The notes below the pieces were generated by a model that was given only the letters and a program-made list of their open reading frames with translations, had not been told where the DNA came from and ran no database searches. The position numbers were made by a program, and so were the translations under genes. Below are positions 1 through 8,757 of a DNA stretch of 64,000 bases, in pieces (position 1 is the stretch's first letter; every line of letters starts with the position of its first letter). The DNA is from Caulobacter flavus. GTDB lineage: Bacteria; Pseudomonadota; Alphaproteobacteria; Caulobacterales; Caulobacteraceae. The stretch lies in NCBI RefSeq assembly GCF_003722335.1, contig NZ_CP026100.1:4934001-4998000 (forward strand), read 5' to 3'.

Positions 1-64
1 TCGGGGTCGTGGCGCACGCGGTCACGGCGAGCGCGGCGACGAGGCTGAGAAGCGGCTTACGCAT
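1..64 (-). CDS. Lipoprotein, N-terminal fragment (runs off the window)
   Basis: Only the first 21 codons are inside the window. They read MRKPLLSLVAALAVTACATT, a signal peptide with positive N-end, hydrophobic core and a lipobox (V-T-A-C) whose Cys would be lipidated. The ATG at 64 has a good purine-rich ribosome site (GGAAGGA) a few bases upstream. It lies 89 bp downstream of the hydrolase gene on the same strand, so it may be read from the same operon; a small hairpin at 132-146 sits in that gap. The function cannot be told from this fragment. Confidence 0.7.
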   Translation of the reverse strand, partial: MRKPLLSLVAALAVTACATTP

Positions 65-153
65 GGTCTTCCTTCCGGCGGACTTTCTTCTTTGGCTGGC
101 GGCAAGCTAGCGAGGCCGGGCGACGGCTTCAATGCCGCTACGGCATAACGCCG

Positions 154-1227
154 TCAGGCGTCGGCCAGGGGAGTCCACTCTTCTTCCGGGGGGAGAGGCG
201 CGAAGATCGCCTGGATGTCGGCGTCGTCGACGGCCTCGATGGTCGGCGGGTTCCAGCGCGGGGCGTTGTCCTTGTCGACGATCACCGCCCGCACGCCCTC
301 GATGAAATCCGGACGCTGCACGACGCGCGAGCCGATCCGGTACTCCATGGCCATGTGCTCGGCGAAGTCGGTCATGGCCTCGCCGCGCTTGAGCTGCTCG
401 AAGGCGACCTTGAGGGTCTGGGGCGACTTGGTCTTCAGCACGGCCAGCTGGGCCTTGCCCCAGTCGCAGGAGTCGGCCTCCAGGAACTCGAAGATCTCTT
501 CGACGCTGTCGCCCACGAACAGGCGGTTGAGGTCCTGCTCGAAGCCCAGCAGCGGCGCCTTGCCGGCGTCGGCGCGATACATGCGCAAGGTCTCGTCGAT
601 GCGGCGATGGTCGGCCAGGATGGCCTTCTTCAGTCCCTCGACGGCGCCGAACTCGATGAAGTGCGTGGCGATGCCCAGGCGCATGCAGTCCGCGCCCTTG
701 ATCCGCGCGCCGGTCAGGGCAAGCCACAGGCCGGCCTTTCCCGGCAGGCGCGGCAGGTACCAGCCGCCGCCGACGTCGGGGAACAGGCCGATGCCGGTCT
801 CGGGCATGGCGAAGGTCGTGCGCTCGGTGGCGATGCGATAGTGGGCCGGCATCGAGATGCCGACGCCGCCGCCCATGACCACCCCGTCCATGATCGCCAC
901 GACCGGCCGGTCGTAGTGGAACAGCAGGTGGTTCAGCCGATACTCGGTGTGGAAGAACTTCCGCGCCTTGACGCCGTCGCCCGCGCCGCTTTCGGCCAGC
1001 ATGCGGATGTCGCCGCCGGCGCAGAAGCCGCGCTCGCCCGAATGGTCGATCATGACCATGTCGATCTCGGGATCGGCCTGCCATTCCAGCAGGGTCTCGA
1101 TCATCGTCTCGCACATGGAAAGCGTCAGGGCGTGCAAGGCCTTGGGCCGGTTCAGCGTGATCCGGCCAACGTTCTTCTTGACGCTGACGAGGACTTCCGG
1201 GGCCTGCTTGGGGGGAGCTTCGGTCAT
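154..1227 (-). CDS. 3-hydroxyisobutyryl-CoA hydrolase (enoyl-CoA hydratase/isomerase family)
   Basis: The 357-residue product has the crotonase fold layout: RITLNRPKALHALT near residue 20, the oxyanion-hole motif GFCAGGDIRML, then GGGVGISM and MPETGIGLFPDVGG, which carries the catalytic acid of the hydrolase subgroup. Length and the long C-terminal part match HIBCH-type hydrolases rather than simple enoyl-CoA hydratases of about 260 residues. The enzyme would release 3-hydroxyisobutyrate from its CoA ester in valine breakdown. This fits the isobutyryl-CoA dehydrogenase at the head of the same operon. The ATG at 1227 follows the phosphatase gene by 8 bp; longer in-frame starts would overlap that gene fully. 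Confidence 0.88.
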   Translation of the reverse strand: MTEAPPKQAPEVLVSVKKNVGRITLNRPKALHALTLSMCETMIETLLEWQADPEIDMVMIDHSGERGFCAGGDIRMLAESGAGDGVKARKFFHTEYRLNHLLFHYDRPVVAIMDGVVMGGGVGISMPAHYRIATERTTFAMPETGIGLFPDVGGGWYLPRLPGKAGLWLALTGARIKGADCMRLGIATHFIEFGAVEGLKKAILADHRRIDETLRMYRADAGKAPLLGFEQDLNRLFVGDSVEEIFEFLEADSCDWGKAQLAVLKTKSPQTLKVAFEQLKRGEAMTDFAEHMAMEYRIGSRVVQRPDFIEGVRAVIVDKDNAPRWNPPTIEAVDDADIQAIFAPLPPEEEWTPLADA

Positions 1228-1235
1228 CTGGGGTC

Positions 1236-1841
1236 TCAGGCGAATTCGGGGTCTTCGACGGGCGCGCAGTCGAAGCGGTCGATCTGGCCGCCCAGCAGAC
1301 GGTAGACCGCGTCCTGCGGCACCTCCTGGGCCAGGGTGTCGGCGCGCGACAGGCCGGCATAGGCGCCGCGCAGCAGCCGGCCGGCGACGCCGTGGCTGAC
1401 GACGATCAGGCGGCGCTCGCCCTCCGGTGCCTGGTCGGCCAGCCAGCCGGCGACACGGGCGGTGACGTCCTCGAAGGTCTCGCCGCCCGGCGCGCGGAAC
1501 GCCCATTCGTAGCTGGCGAACAGCTCGGGATTGTCGCGGCGGATATCTTCGCGCAGGCGCCCCGACCATTCGCCGACGCTGATCTCCAGCAGGCGATCGT
1601 CGAACGAGAGCGGCAGGCCCGTGCGCTCGGCGATGGCCGCGGCGGTATGGCGCGCCCGGCGCAGCGGGCTGGCGACGATCCGCCAGGCGTCGGACGGCTC
1701 GCGCGCGACCAGGTCGGCCAGCAGGTCGCCCATGGCCCGCGCCTGGGCGCGGCCCAGGGCGGTGAGGTCCGACTCGGTCTGCCCCTGGAAGCGTCCCTCG
1801 CGGTTGAACTCGGTCTGGCCGTGACGGCAGAGATAGATCAT
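1236..1841 (-). CDS. Histidine phosphatase family protein
   Basis: The 201-residue protein begins MIYLCRHGQTEFN with the RHG phospho-acceptor motif at residues 6-8. It continues with the family's RHT/AxxIAERTGLP segment, the acid LLEISVGEWSG and the second active-site histidine in VVSHGVAG. This is the cobC/GpmB-like branch of the superfamily; the substrate cannot be told from sequence. The ATG overlaps the stop of the upstream gene (ATGA), implying translational coupling inside the valine-catabolism operon. Confidence 0.85.
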   Translation of the reverse strand: MIYLCRHGQTEFNREGRFQGQTESDLTALGRAQARAMGDLLADLVAREPSDAWRIVASPLRRARHTAAAIAERTGLPLSFDDRLLEISVGEWSGRLREDIRRDNPELFASYEWAFRAPGGETFEDVTARVAGWLADQAPEGERRLIVVSHGVAGRLLRGAYAGLSRADTLAQEVPQDAVYRLLGGQIDRFDCAPVEDPEFA

Positions 1842-2200
1842 CGGGCCTCGAAACGCGCTTTCCGTTCGGCGACCAGATCCGCCAGCACGTCAGGCAACGG
1901 CAGGTCGAGGTCGTCATCGATCGCGGACAGATAGACGGGTTCGGACGCGGTCAGAAGCTCCGTGGCGACGAACATCATGGCTAGGCGGAGAGCCTGGAGA
2001 GAATCCTCGCCGCCGATCGCCATCGACCGCACCCTGCCGTCCGGCCAGACGATCTGTCCCTCGCAACGCCAGCCGTTCTTCGGATGCGGCTCGGGAATGA
2101 GCCAGCGGCAGAGCACCGGCTTCTCCTCTCCATCGACGAGGACTTGATAGGTCCGTTCGCATGCCGCCCCAGCCGGCAACGGGGCTTCCGGTGAGCTCAC
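1838..2200 (-). CDS. DUF6968-like hypothetical protein
   Basis: This 120-residue cytoplasmic protein starts at a GTG that overlaps the TGA of the acyl-CoA dehydrogenase (GTGA). Features include the stretch LCRWLIPEPHPKNGW, a WPDGRVRSMAIGGEDSLQAL segment and a C-terminal acidic/basic helix. The central G-x-D-S-x-Q-A-L pattern resembles the small DUF6968 family, whose role is unknown; this match is from memory. Both ends overlap neighbours by 4 bp, so it is an integral member of the operon. No signal peptide or membrane segment is seen. Confidence 0.6.
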   Translation of the reverse strand: MSSPEAPLPAGAACERTYQVLVDGEEKPVLCRWLIPEPHPKNGWRCEGQIVWPDGRVRSMAIGGEDSLQALRLAMMFVATELLTASEPVYLSAIDDDLDLPLPDVLADLVAERKARFEAR

Positions 2201-3336
2201 TGCCGGAACATCTCGCGGGCGATGATGACGCGCATGATCTCGTTGGTCCCTTCCAGGATCTGGTGGACGCGCAGGTCGCGGACGATGCGTTCCAGCGGAT
2301 AGTCCTGGAGGTAGCCGTAGCCGCCGTGCAACTGCAAGGCGTCGTTGGCGACCTGGAAGCCGGCGTCCGTGGCGAAACGCTTGGCCATGGCGCATAGCTT
2401 GGTGGCCTGCGGATCGCGATTGTCGAGCGCGTGGGCGGCGCGGCGCACCATCAGTCGGGCGGCCTCCAGCTCGGTGGCCATGTCGGCCAGCTTGAACTGC
2501 AGGGCCTGGAAGTCCTTCAACGGGCGGCCGAACTGGTTGCGGGTCTCCAGATAGGCCTTGGCCGTATCAAGGGCGAACTGCGCGCCGCCCAGCGAGCACG
2601 AGGCGATGTTCAGGCGCCCGCCGTCCAGGCCCATCATCGCAAAGCGAAAGCCCTCGCCCTCCTGGCCGATGCGGTTGGCGACCGGCACGCGACAATCGTC
2701 GAAATTGACCTGGGCGGTGGGCTGGGCGTTCCAGCCCATCTTGCGCTCGTTGGCTCCGAACGACAGGCCGGGCGTTCCCTTGTCGACCACGAAGGCCGAC
2801 ACGCCCTTGGGACCGTCGCCGCCGGTGCGCGCCATGACGACGTAGACGTCAGACACCCCGCCGCCCGAGATGAAGGCCTTGCCGCCGTTCAGCACGTAGT
2901 GGTCGCCGTCCAGGCGCGCGGTGGTGCGCATGCCGGCCGCGTCGGAGCCCGAGCCGGGCTCGGTCAGGCAGTAGCTGGCGATGAGCTCCATGGCCGTCAG
3001 GCGCGGCAGGTAGCGCTGGCGCAGGTCGGCCGAACCGAAGCGGTCGATCATCCACGAGGCCATGTTGTGGATGGTCAGATAGGCCGCCGTCGGAACGTCG
3101 CCGTAGCTGAGGGCCTCGAAAATGATCGAGGCGTCGAGGCGCGACAGGGCGCTGCCGCCGACGTCGTCATTGACGTAGATCCCCGCGAAACCAAGGCTGG
3201 CGGCCTCGCGCAGCACATCGACGGGGAAGTGCTTCTTCTCGTCCCATTCGGCCGAATGCGGGGCAAGCCGTTCCGCCGCAAAGCCAGAGGCCATATCCTG
3301 AATGGCGCGTTGATCGTCGTTCAGCGCGAAATCCAT
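2197..3336 (-). CDS. Acyl-CoA dehydrogenase, probably isobutyryl-CoA dehydrogenase
   Basis: The 379-residue protein has the full acyl-CoA dehydrogenase layout: N-terminal helices, the FAD-binding YCLTEPGSGSDAAGM signature, TGGDGPKGVSAFVV, and a C-terminal QLHGGYGYLQDYPLER followed by QILEGTNEIMR. The enzyme would oxidise a branched short-chain acyl-CoA with FAD. Pairing with a 3-hydroxyisobutyryl-CoA hydrolase points to isobutyryl-CoA and valine breakdown; that substrate is inferred from context. The ATG at 3336 is chosen because MDFALNDDQ is the usual family start and GGGAGGAAGTG lies just upstream. It is the first gene of its operon and faces away from the DUF2147 gene. Confidence 0.88.
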   Translation of the reverse strand: MDFALNDDQRAIQDMASGFAAERLAPHSAEWDEKKHFPVDVLREAASLGFAGIYVNDDVGGSALSRLDASIIFEALSYGDVPTAAYLTIHNMASWMIDRFGSADLRQRYLPRLTAMELIASYCLTEPGSGSDAAGMRTTARLDGDHYVLNGGKAFISGGGVSDVYVVMARTGGDGPKGVSAFVVDKGTPGLSFGANERKMGWNAQPTAQVNFDDCRVPVANRIGQEGEGFRFAMMGLDGGRLNIASCSLGGAQFALDTAKAYLETRNQFGRPLKDFQALQFKLADMATELEAARLMVRRAAHALDNRDPQATKLCAMAKRFATDAGFQVANDALQLHGGYGYLQDYPLERIVRDLRVHQILEGTNEIMRVIIAREMFRQ

Positions 3337-3543
3337 GCGCCACTTCCTCCCATGCGGGGCATATCCGCCCTCACCTTCTTGACCGCTGACCTGCCCTGCC
3401 CCGCCAAGTGTGTCAATCATATCTCAGTTGGCGAATTTGCTTGCGGCGCCGCAGCGAAAATGGGTGCGAAAGGTCGCACCTCCCTTGATCAGACACCCCT
3501 TCGGTATCAGATCACGCCCATCGGAGGCGTCGTCTCGGTTTCC

Positions 3544-3987
3544 ATGTCCAAGTTCATTACCGCTCTGGCCGCGGTCGCGGCCCTGTTCACGTTCGTGTCC
3601 GCGCCGGCTCATGCCGAGAACCTCGGCGTGTGGCGCAACCCGAAGGACAACATCCGCCTGCACATCACGGACTGCGGTCCGAGCATGTGCGGCTGGGTCG
3701 TCTACGCCAGCCGCAAGGCCGAGGCCGACGCCAAGAAGAGCGGCTACGACACCCTGGTGGGCCAGCAGGTGCTGCGCGACTTCGCGCCCACCGGCAACGG
3801 AAACATGCGCGGCAAGGTCTTTGTTCCGACCCTGAAGGTCACCCTTTCGGGCACCGCCGAATTCGTCGACGCCCGCACCATGCGCGCCAAGGGCTGTGTG
3901 CTGGGCGGTCTGTTCTGCAAGTCGCAGGTCTGGACCCGCGTCGACGGCGGCGTGCAGCAGGTCCGCGTCAGCAAGACCGGCGAATAG
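3544..3987 (+). CDS. DUF2147 family exported protein
   Basis: The 147-residue product starts with a clear Sec signal peptide (MSKFITALAAVAALFTFVSA, cleavage near AHA-EN). The mature part opens with the DUF2147 hallmark of a short W-R-x-P-x-D/N strand (NLGVWRNPKDNIRL), then CGPSMCGWVVY and a C-terminal GGLFCKSQVWTRV. The family is small, periplasmic and beta-rich with unknown function. Four cysteines in the mature domain could form disulfides. It stands alone, divergent from the dehydrogenase operon across about 200 bp that should hold both promoters. Confidence 0.8.
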   Translation: MSKFITALAAVAALFTFVSAPAHAENLGVWRNPKDNIRLHITDCGPSMCGWVVYASRKAEADAKKSGYDTLVGQQVLRDFAPTGNGNMRGKVFVPTLKVTLSGTAEFVDARTMRAKGCVLGGLFCKSQVWTRVDGGVQQVRVSKTGE

Positions 3988-4043
3988 CTCCTTAAGGGCC
4001 TTCCGGCCTTGCCTCGACCGGCGGCGCGCGCGAAACCCTTCGC

Positions 4044-5045
4044 ATGACCGTTCCGCCCCTCGCCCCCTATCCCGCCACGCGCCTGCGCCGCCTGCGCCAG
4101 GCCGACTGGAGCCGCCGTCTCGTGCGCGAGACCGAGGTCAGGCCCGCCGACCTGATCTGGTCGATGGTGGTGCACGAGGGCGAAGGATGCGTGCCGGTGG
4201 CCTCGATGCCGGGCGTCGAGCGCCTGAGCGTCAAGGAAGCGGCCAAGGCCGCCGTCCGCGCCCGCGACTTGGGCATCCCGGCCATCGCCATCTTCCCGCA
4301 CATCGATCCGTCGCGGAAGGACGCTGCGGGCTCGATCGCCGCCGATCCGGACGGCGTGATCCCGCGCGCCGTGAAGGCCATGAAGGATGCCGCCCCCGAG
4401 GTCGGCATCATGTGCGACGTGGCGCTGGACCCCTTCACCGACCACGGCCACGACGGCGTGGTCGAGGGGGGCAGGATCCTCAACGACGCCACCATCGAGC
4501 GCCTGATCGAGCAGGGCCTGATGCAGGCGGCGGCCGGCGCCGACATCCTGGCCCCCTCCGACATGATGGACGGCCGCATCGGAGCGTTGCGCGGCGCGCT
4601 GGAGGCCGATGGCTTCCAGGACACGATGATCATGTCCTACGCGGCCAAGTACGCCTCGGCCTTCTACGGCCCGTACCGCGACGCCATCGGCTCGGCCAAG
4701 CTCTCGGCGGGTCAGGGCGATAAGAAAACCTACCAGATGGATCCGGCCAACACCGAGGAAGCCATCCGAGAAGTCGCGCTCGACATCGCCGAGGGCGCCG
4801 ACATGATCATGGTCAAGCCGGGCCTGCCCTACCTCGACATCCTGCGCCGCTTGGTCGACGAGTTCCGCATGCCGACCTACGCGTTCCAGGTGTCGGGCGA
4901 GTACGCGATGATCAAGGCCGCCGGCGCCAACGGCTGGATCGACGAAGAGCGCGCCATCCTCGAAAGCCTGGCCGCCTTCAAGCGCGCTGGCGCGGCGGGG
5001 ATCATCACCTACTTCGCCCCCTGGGCGGCCGAGAAGCTGGGCTGA
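4044..5045 (+). CDS. hemB: Delta-aminolevulinic acid dehydratase (porphobilinogen synthase)
   Basis: The 333-residue enzyme condenses two 5-aminolevulinate molecules into porphobilinogen, the first shared pyrrole of heme and related tetrapyrroles. Both Schiff-base lysine regions are present (SYAAKYASAFYGPYR and MIMVKPGLPYLD). The metal loop reads DVALDPFTDHGHDG, where zinc enzymes have three cysteines; the Asp-rich version marks the Mg/K-dependent type common in Proteobacteria. Length is normal. The AraC-type gene follows after a single base, so they are probably co-transcribed. Confidence 0.96.
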   Translation: MTVPPLAPYPATRLRRLRQADWSRRLVRETEVRPADLIWSMVVHEGEGCVPVASMPGVERLSVKEAAKAAVRARDLGIPAIAIFPHIDPSRKDAAGSIAADPDGVIPRAVKAMKDAAPEVGIMCDVALDPFTDHGHDGVVEGGRILNDATIERLIEQGLMQAAAGADILAPSDMMDGRIGALRGALEADGFQDTMIMSYAAKYASAFYGPYRDAIGSAKLSAGQGDKKTYQMDPANTEEAIREVALDIAEGADMIMVKPGLPYLDILRRLVDEFRMPTYAFQVSGEYAMIKAAGANGWIDEERAILESLAAFKRAGAAGIITYFAPWAAEKLG

Positions 5046-5046
5046 G

Positions 5047-5916
5047 ATGAGCGCGCCGAGAACCGCCTTCGCATCGGGACGGTTCTACGGCGCGCCCACC
5101 ATCGAGCGCCGGCTCCCTGGCGTGCGGCTGGCTCACCTGGCCGCCACCATGAGCGCCGAGCACGTCGACGAGCACAGCCACGACGACGCGCACTTCGTGC
5201 TGGCCACCCGGGGCCGCTACGAGACCACGGCCTGGGGTCCCGAAACCGAAGGCCCGGTGCTGGTCTACAACCCGCCCGGCGTCGTCCATCGCGACCGGTT
5301 CGTCGAGGCCGGCGGCTACTTCCTGGCCGTCAGCTTCGCGGCGGGCGACTGGCGAGCCCTGGCCGACGGCGACGCGGCGATCGACGCCTTGCGGCTGACC
5401 GGCCCGGCGGCCCGCCGCGCGGCCCTGCGCCTGACCAGGTCCCTGCTCTCCTCCGACGCCGAACCGCTGTCGCTGGAGGGTCTCAGCCTCGAACTGGCCG
5501 CCGAGGCCCTGGCGCCGTCCCGCGACGGCCAGCACCGGCCGCCCTGGCTGGACCAGGCCGAGACCTACCTGGCCGACGCCTTCGACCAGCCGATCGGCGT
5601 GGCCGACCTGGCCCGCGCCGCCGGCGTGCATCCGGTGCACCTGGCGCGCGGCTATCGCCGCTGGCTGGGCGCCGCGCCGGGCGAACGTTTGCGGACCCGG
5701 CGACTTGAGCGGGCGGCCGACCTCCTGATGCGCGGCCGCTCGTCGATCGGCGAGATCGCCCTGGCGGCGGGCTTCTGCGACCAGAGCCATCTCAACAGGC
5801 AGTTCCGCCACGCCTATGGCGTCACCCCCGGTGAATTCATGCGCCTGTGCGCCCCCAGGGCCGCGAGACGCCCGGATGTTTCAGGCGTCCAAGACGAGCC
5901 TTTCGCCACACCTTAG
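5047..5916 (+). CDS. AraC family transcriptional regulator with cupin-like sensor
   Basis: The 289-residue protein has an N-terminal beta-rich sensor region (MSAEHVDEHSHDDAHFVLA, then PPGVVHRDRF, as in AraC/cupin arms). Residues about 165-265 hold two helix-turn-helix motifs: IGVADLARAAGVHPVHLARGY and SIGEIALAAGFCDQSHLNRQF, ending in the family signature YGVTPGEFMR. It starts one base after hemB. The ligand and targets are unknown; the clustered His/Asp in the sensor could bind a metal. A link to heme supply is suggested only by position. Confidence 0.85.
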   Translation: MSAPRTAFASGRFYGAPTIERRLPGVRLAHLAATMSAEHVDEHSHDDAHFVLATRGRYETTAWGPETEGPVLVYNPPGVVHRDRFVEAGGYFLAVSFAAGDWRALADGDAAIDALRLTGPAARRAALRLTRSLLSSDAEPLSLEGLSLELAAEALAPSRDGQHRPPWLDQAETYLADAFDQPIGVADLARAAGVHPVHLARGYRRWLGAAPGERLRTRRLERAADLLMRGRSSIGEIALAAGFCDQSHLNRQFRHAYGVTPGEFMRLCAPRAARRPDVSGVQDEPFATP

Positions 5917-5947
5917 CTAGGCCGGGAACCCCGTCGGAGTCGCCCTC

Positions 5948-7039
5948 GTGAAACGCTTCCTGTTCGCTGCCGCCCTGGCCCTGACGCCGTTGTCCGGCGC
6001 CAGCGCCGCCTCCGACATGCCATCGGCCGCTCCCGCCGCCGAGGGCATGTCGGCCGAGAAGCTCCAGGCCATGTCCACGGCCATCAAGGCCGGGCAGTTC
6101 CAGAAGGTCACCAGCGTGCTGGTCGCCCGCCACGGCAAGCTGGTCTTCGAGGCCTATTACGACGAAGGCCGGCCGGACGGCGGCGCCGAGGCGCGGCGCA
6201 ACACCCGCTCGGTGACCAAGACCGTCACCGCCATGTTGGCCGGCGCGGCCATCGCCCGCGGCGCGATCCCCAGCGTCGACGCCCCCATCAAGCCCTATCT
6301 CAAGGGACGCCCGCCCGCCGCCGCGCCCGATCCCCGCAAGAACAAGGTCACGGTCGAGGACCTGATGACCATGAGCTCGATCGCCGAGTGCGACGACGAC
6401 AACCAGTTCTCGCGCGGCAACGAGGAGCGGATGTACCTGATCGAGGATTGGGTCGGCTTCTATCTCGACCTGCCGGTGCGCGGCTTTCCCGACTGGGCGC
6501 CGAAACCAGCCGACGCGCCGTACGGCCGCAGCTTCTCCTACTGCACGGCGGGCGTGACGACGCTCGGGGCCGTGGTGCAGGGCGCGGTCGGCAAGCCCCT
6601 GCCCGCCTTCGCCCGCGAGACGCTGTTCGGCCCTCTGGGCATCGAGGGCGAACGCTGGCAGGTCTCGCCGCTGGGCCTGGCGCAGGGCGGCGGCGGCCTT
6701 GGCCTGCGCAGCCGCGACCTGCTGAAGCTGGGTCAGCTCTATCTCGACGGCGGCAAGTGGAACGGCGAGCAGGTGCTGCCGGCGGCCTTCGTCGCCGCCG
6801 CCACCGCGCCGCACGCCAACGCGCGCCCCGACACCGACTACGGCTACCTGATCTGGCTGCAGACCTTTTCCGGCCACAAGGCCTGGGCGATGAGCGGCAC
6901 GGGCGGCAACAAGGTGGTGATCGTGCCCGACCTCGGTATCGTGGCCGTGATCACCACGGTCAATTTCGACGTCCGCCAGCCGCACGCGATCAGCGAACGC
7001 CTGCTGACCGAACACATCCTGGCGGCCGTCACGCCCTAG
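5948..7039 (+). CDS. Exported serine hydrolase, class C beta-lactamase-like family
   Basis: The 363-residue product starts at a GTG and has a Sec signal peptide (about 21 residues, ending GASAAS). It carries the S-x-x-K motif SVTK at residues 88-91 and the second motif as SYCT at 197-200. Usual enzymes have Y-x-N there, so the Asn is replaced by Thr. The third motif is probably SGTGGNK near residue 318. The family includes esterases, D-aminopeptidases and penicillin-binding proteins. With the changed second motif an esterase or peptidase role is more likely than antibiotic hydrolysis. Confidence 0.8.
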   Translation: MKRFLFAAALALTPLSGASAASDMPSAAPAAEGMSAEKLQAMSTAIKAGQFQKVTSVLVARHGKLVFEAYYDEGRPDGGAEARRNTRSVTKTVTAMLAGAAIARGAIPSVDAPIKPYLKGRPPAAAPDPRKNKVTVEDLMTMSSIAECDDDNQFSRGNEERMYLIEDWVGFYLDLPVRGFPDWAPKPADAPYGRSFSYCTAGVTTLGAVVQGAVGKPLPAFARETLFGPLGIEGERWQVSPLGLAQGGGGLGLRSRDLLKLGQLYLDGGKWNGEQVLPAAFVAAATAPHANARPDTDYGYLIWLQTFSGHKAWAMSGTGGNKVVIVPDLGIVAVITTVNFDVRQPHAISERLLTEHILAAVTP

Positions 7040-7066
7040 GCATGGCGAATCCGCTAGGCTGGCGGC

Positions 7067-7465
7067 ATGAGCAAGGTCCTCGACATCGTCACCGCCGTGA
7101 TCCGCGACGAGGCCGGTCGCATGCTGCTGGTGCGCAAGCGCGGCACGGCGATCTTCATGAAGCCGGGCGGCAAACGCGACCCCGGCGAGGACGACCTGAC
7201 CGCCCTGACCCGCGAGCTCGACGAGGAGCTGGGCTGCCGGCTGGTTTCGGCCGACCTGCTGGGCCGCTTTTCGGCTCCGGCGGCCAACGAGGCGGGCTTC
7301 ACGGTGCAGTCGGCGACCTATCTGGCCGTGGTCGAGGGCGAGATCACCGCCCAGGCCGAGATCGAGGAACTGGCCTGGATCGATCCCGCCGCTCCACCCG
7401 CCGGCATGCCTCTGGCGCCGCTGCTGAAGGACGAAGTGATCCCCGCCCTGCTCGCGCTCGCCTGA
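7067..7465 (+). CDS. Nudix hydrolase
   Basis: The 132-residue protein contains a complete Nudix box: GGKRDPGEDDLTALTREL continuing into DEELG (pattern G-x5-E-x7-R-E-x2-E-E-x-G). This would bind Mg and cleave a nucleoside diphosphate linked to another group. The N-terminal strands (VLDIVTAVIRDEAGRMLLVRKRG) resemble the MutT/ADP-ribose branch. Substrate is not predictable. It lies 27 bp after the serine hydrolase gene and 29 bp before the YaiI-type gene, likely one transcript. Confidence 0.88.
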   Translation: MSKVLDIVTAVIRDEAGRMLLVRKRGTAIFMKPGGKRDPGEDDLTALTRELDEELGCRLVSADLLGRFSAPAANEAGFTVQSATYLAVVEGEITAQAEIEELAWIDPAAPPAGMPLAPLLKDEVIPALLALA

Positions 7466-7494
7466 GCAGCCGCAACCCGTGCTATAGGGCGCGG

Positions 7495-7953
7495 ATGACG
7501 ACGATCTACATCGACGCCGACGCCTGCCCCGTGAAGGACGAGACCTACAAGGTCGCGGCCCGCAACGGCCTGAAGACCTATGTCGTCTCCAACAGCTGGA
7601 TCCGCGTGCCCGCCACCCCGGCCATCGAACAGGTGGTCGTCGACGCCGGCCCCGACGTGGCCGACGACTGGATCGCCGAGCGCGCCGGTCCCGGCGACGT
7701 GGTGGTGACCAACGACATTCCGCTTGCCGACCGGGTACTGAAGGCCGGCGGCCAGGCCATCGCGCCCAACGGCCGGGTGTTCACGGCCGACATGATCGGC
7801 TCGGCCCTGGCCTCGCGCTCCATCGGCGAGCACCTGCGCTCGATGGGCGAAGTGACCAGCGGTCCCAAGGCCTTCGGCCCGCAGGACCGCAGCAAGTTCC
7901 TGCAGGCGCTGGACCAGGCCGTGGTCAAGGCCCGCCGCGTGGTCGTTCGATGA
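7495..7953 (+). CDS. YaiI/YqxD family protein (DUF188)
   Basis: The 152-residue protein begins MTTIYIDADACPVKDE, the diagnostic start of the YaiI/YqxD family. It continues with VVVTNDIPLADRVLKAGG and NGRVFTADMIG. The conserved Asp residues in IDADACPVK and TNDIPLADR suggest a PIN-like metal site, so a nuclease role has been supposed for the family; this is unproven. The ATG at 7495 gives the canonical N-terminus. The stop overlaps the next gene by 4 bp (ATGA). Confidence 0.88.
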   Translation: MTTIYIDADACPVKDETYKVAARNGLKTYVVSNSWIRVPATPAIEQVVVDAGPDVADDWIAERAGPGDVVVTNDIPLADRVLKAGGQAIAPNGRVFTADMIGSALASRSIGEHLRSMGEVTSGPKAFGPQDRSKFLQALDQAVVKARRVVVR

Positions 7954-8372
7954 TCGAGATCACCAGCTGGCTGCGCATCGACGAGGACGAACTCGTCGAA
8001 AAGGCCGCCCGCGCCTCGGGCCCCGGCGGCCAGCACGTCAACAAGACCTCGACGGCGATCGAGCTGCGCTTCGACGTGGCGAACTCCCCGTCGCTGACCG
8101 ACGACATCAAGGCCCGGCTGACGGCCCTTGGCGGCAGCCGGATGACCCAGGAGGGCGTGCTGGTGCTGTTCGCGCAAGGCCATCGCTCGCAGGAGATGAA
8201 CCGCCAGGACGCCCGCGAGCGCCTGGTCGAGCTGATCCGCCGCGCGACGGAAAAGCCCAAGCCCCGCCGCCCGACTAAGCCGACCTACTCCAGCAAGCTC
8301 AAGCGCCTGGAGACCAAGACCAAGCGATCGGGCGTGAAGTCGATGCGCGGCCGCGTCCGTCACGACGACTGA
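7950..8372 (+). CDS. arfB: Alternative ribosome-rescue factor ArfB (peptidyl-tRNA hydrolase, RF-1 domain)
   Basis: The 140-residue protein has a single release-factor catalytic domain with the GGQ loop in ASGPGGQHVNKTSTAIELRF and a strongly basic C-terminal tail (KPKPRRPTKPTYSSKLKR and KTKRSGVKSMRGRVRH). That architecture is ArfB/YaeJ/ICT1: the GGQ hydrolyses peptidyl-tRNA on stalled ribosomes while the tail enters the empty mRNA channel. Caulobacter has been reported to use an ArfB-type factor alongside trans-translation. It is translationally coupled to the YaiI-type gene. Confidence 0.92.
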   Translation: MIEITSWLRIDEDELVEKAARASGPGGQHVNKTSTAIELRFDVANSPSLTDDIKARLTALGGSRMTQEGVLVLFAQGHRSQEMNRQDARERLVELIRRATEKPKPRRPTKPTYSSKLKRLETKTKRSGVKSMRGRVRHDD

Positions 8373-8387
8373 CCGCGCCGGACGACC

Positions 8388-8654
8388 CTAATCGTTGACG
8401 CCGACGCCCGCGCGGGCGCCGTCGGCCTGTTCCTGCACGAAGAAGGCGGCCTTGCCCTGGTTGAGCGGGGTAAGCACGCCGTCGACGATGGTGCCCGCCA
8501 GGTTCTCCAGGACGATGTCGGCCGAGCCCTGCCCGCCGTCCTGGACCATGATGTTCCAGGGCATCATCTGGTAGCTCTTGTCGCCGACCTGCACGGCGTA
8601 GCCCGAGGCCTGGGCGGCCGCGCGGATGTGTTCGAAAACCTGCTCAACGGTCAT
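8388..8654 (-). CDS. Small hypothetical protein, 88 aa
   Basis: No family recognised. The protein starts MTVEQVFEHIRAAA and has one predicted helix followed by strands with a Met/Trp-rich segment (SYQMMPWNIMVQDGG) and VLENLAGTIVDGVLTPL. There is no signal peptide. ATG at 8654 is chosen over an in-frame GTG at 8675 because GGGGGAG lies nine bases before it. It sits downstream of the MarR gene on the same strand with a 103-bp gap and converges on arfB. Confidence 0.6.
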   Translation of the reverse strand: MTVEQVFEHIRAAAQASGYAVQVGDKSYQMMPWNIMVQDGGQGSADIVLENLAGTIVDGVLTPLNQGKAAFFVQEQADGARAGVGVND

Positions 8655-8757
8655 GTGGTGAAGCTCCCCCTTCACGGCCCTTAGCAGCCGGAGAGCTCCA
8701 CCTTAGAGCGCAAGCCCCTTAACCGGAGATTGCGCCTCGCGATGATCGACGTCGCGT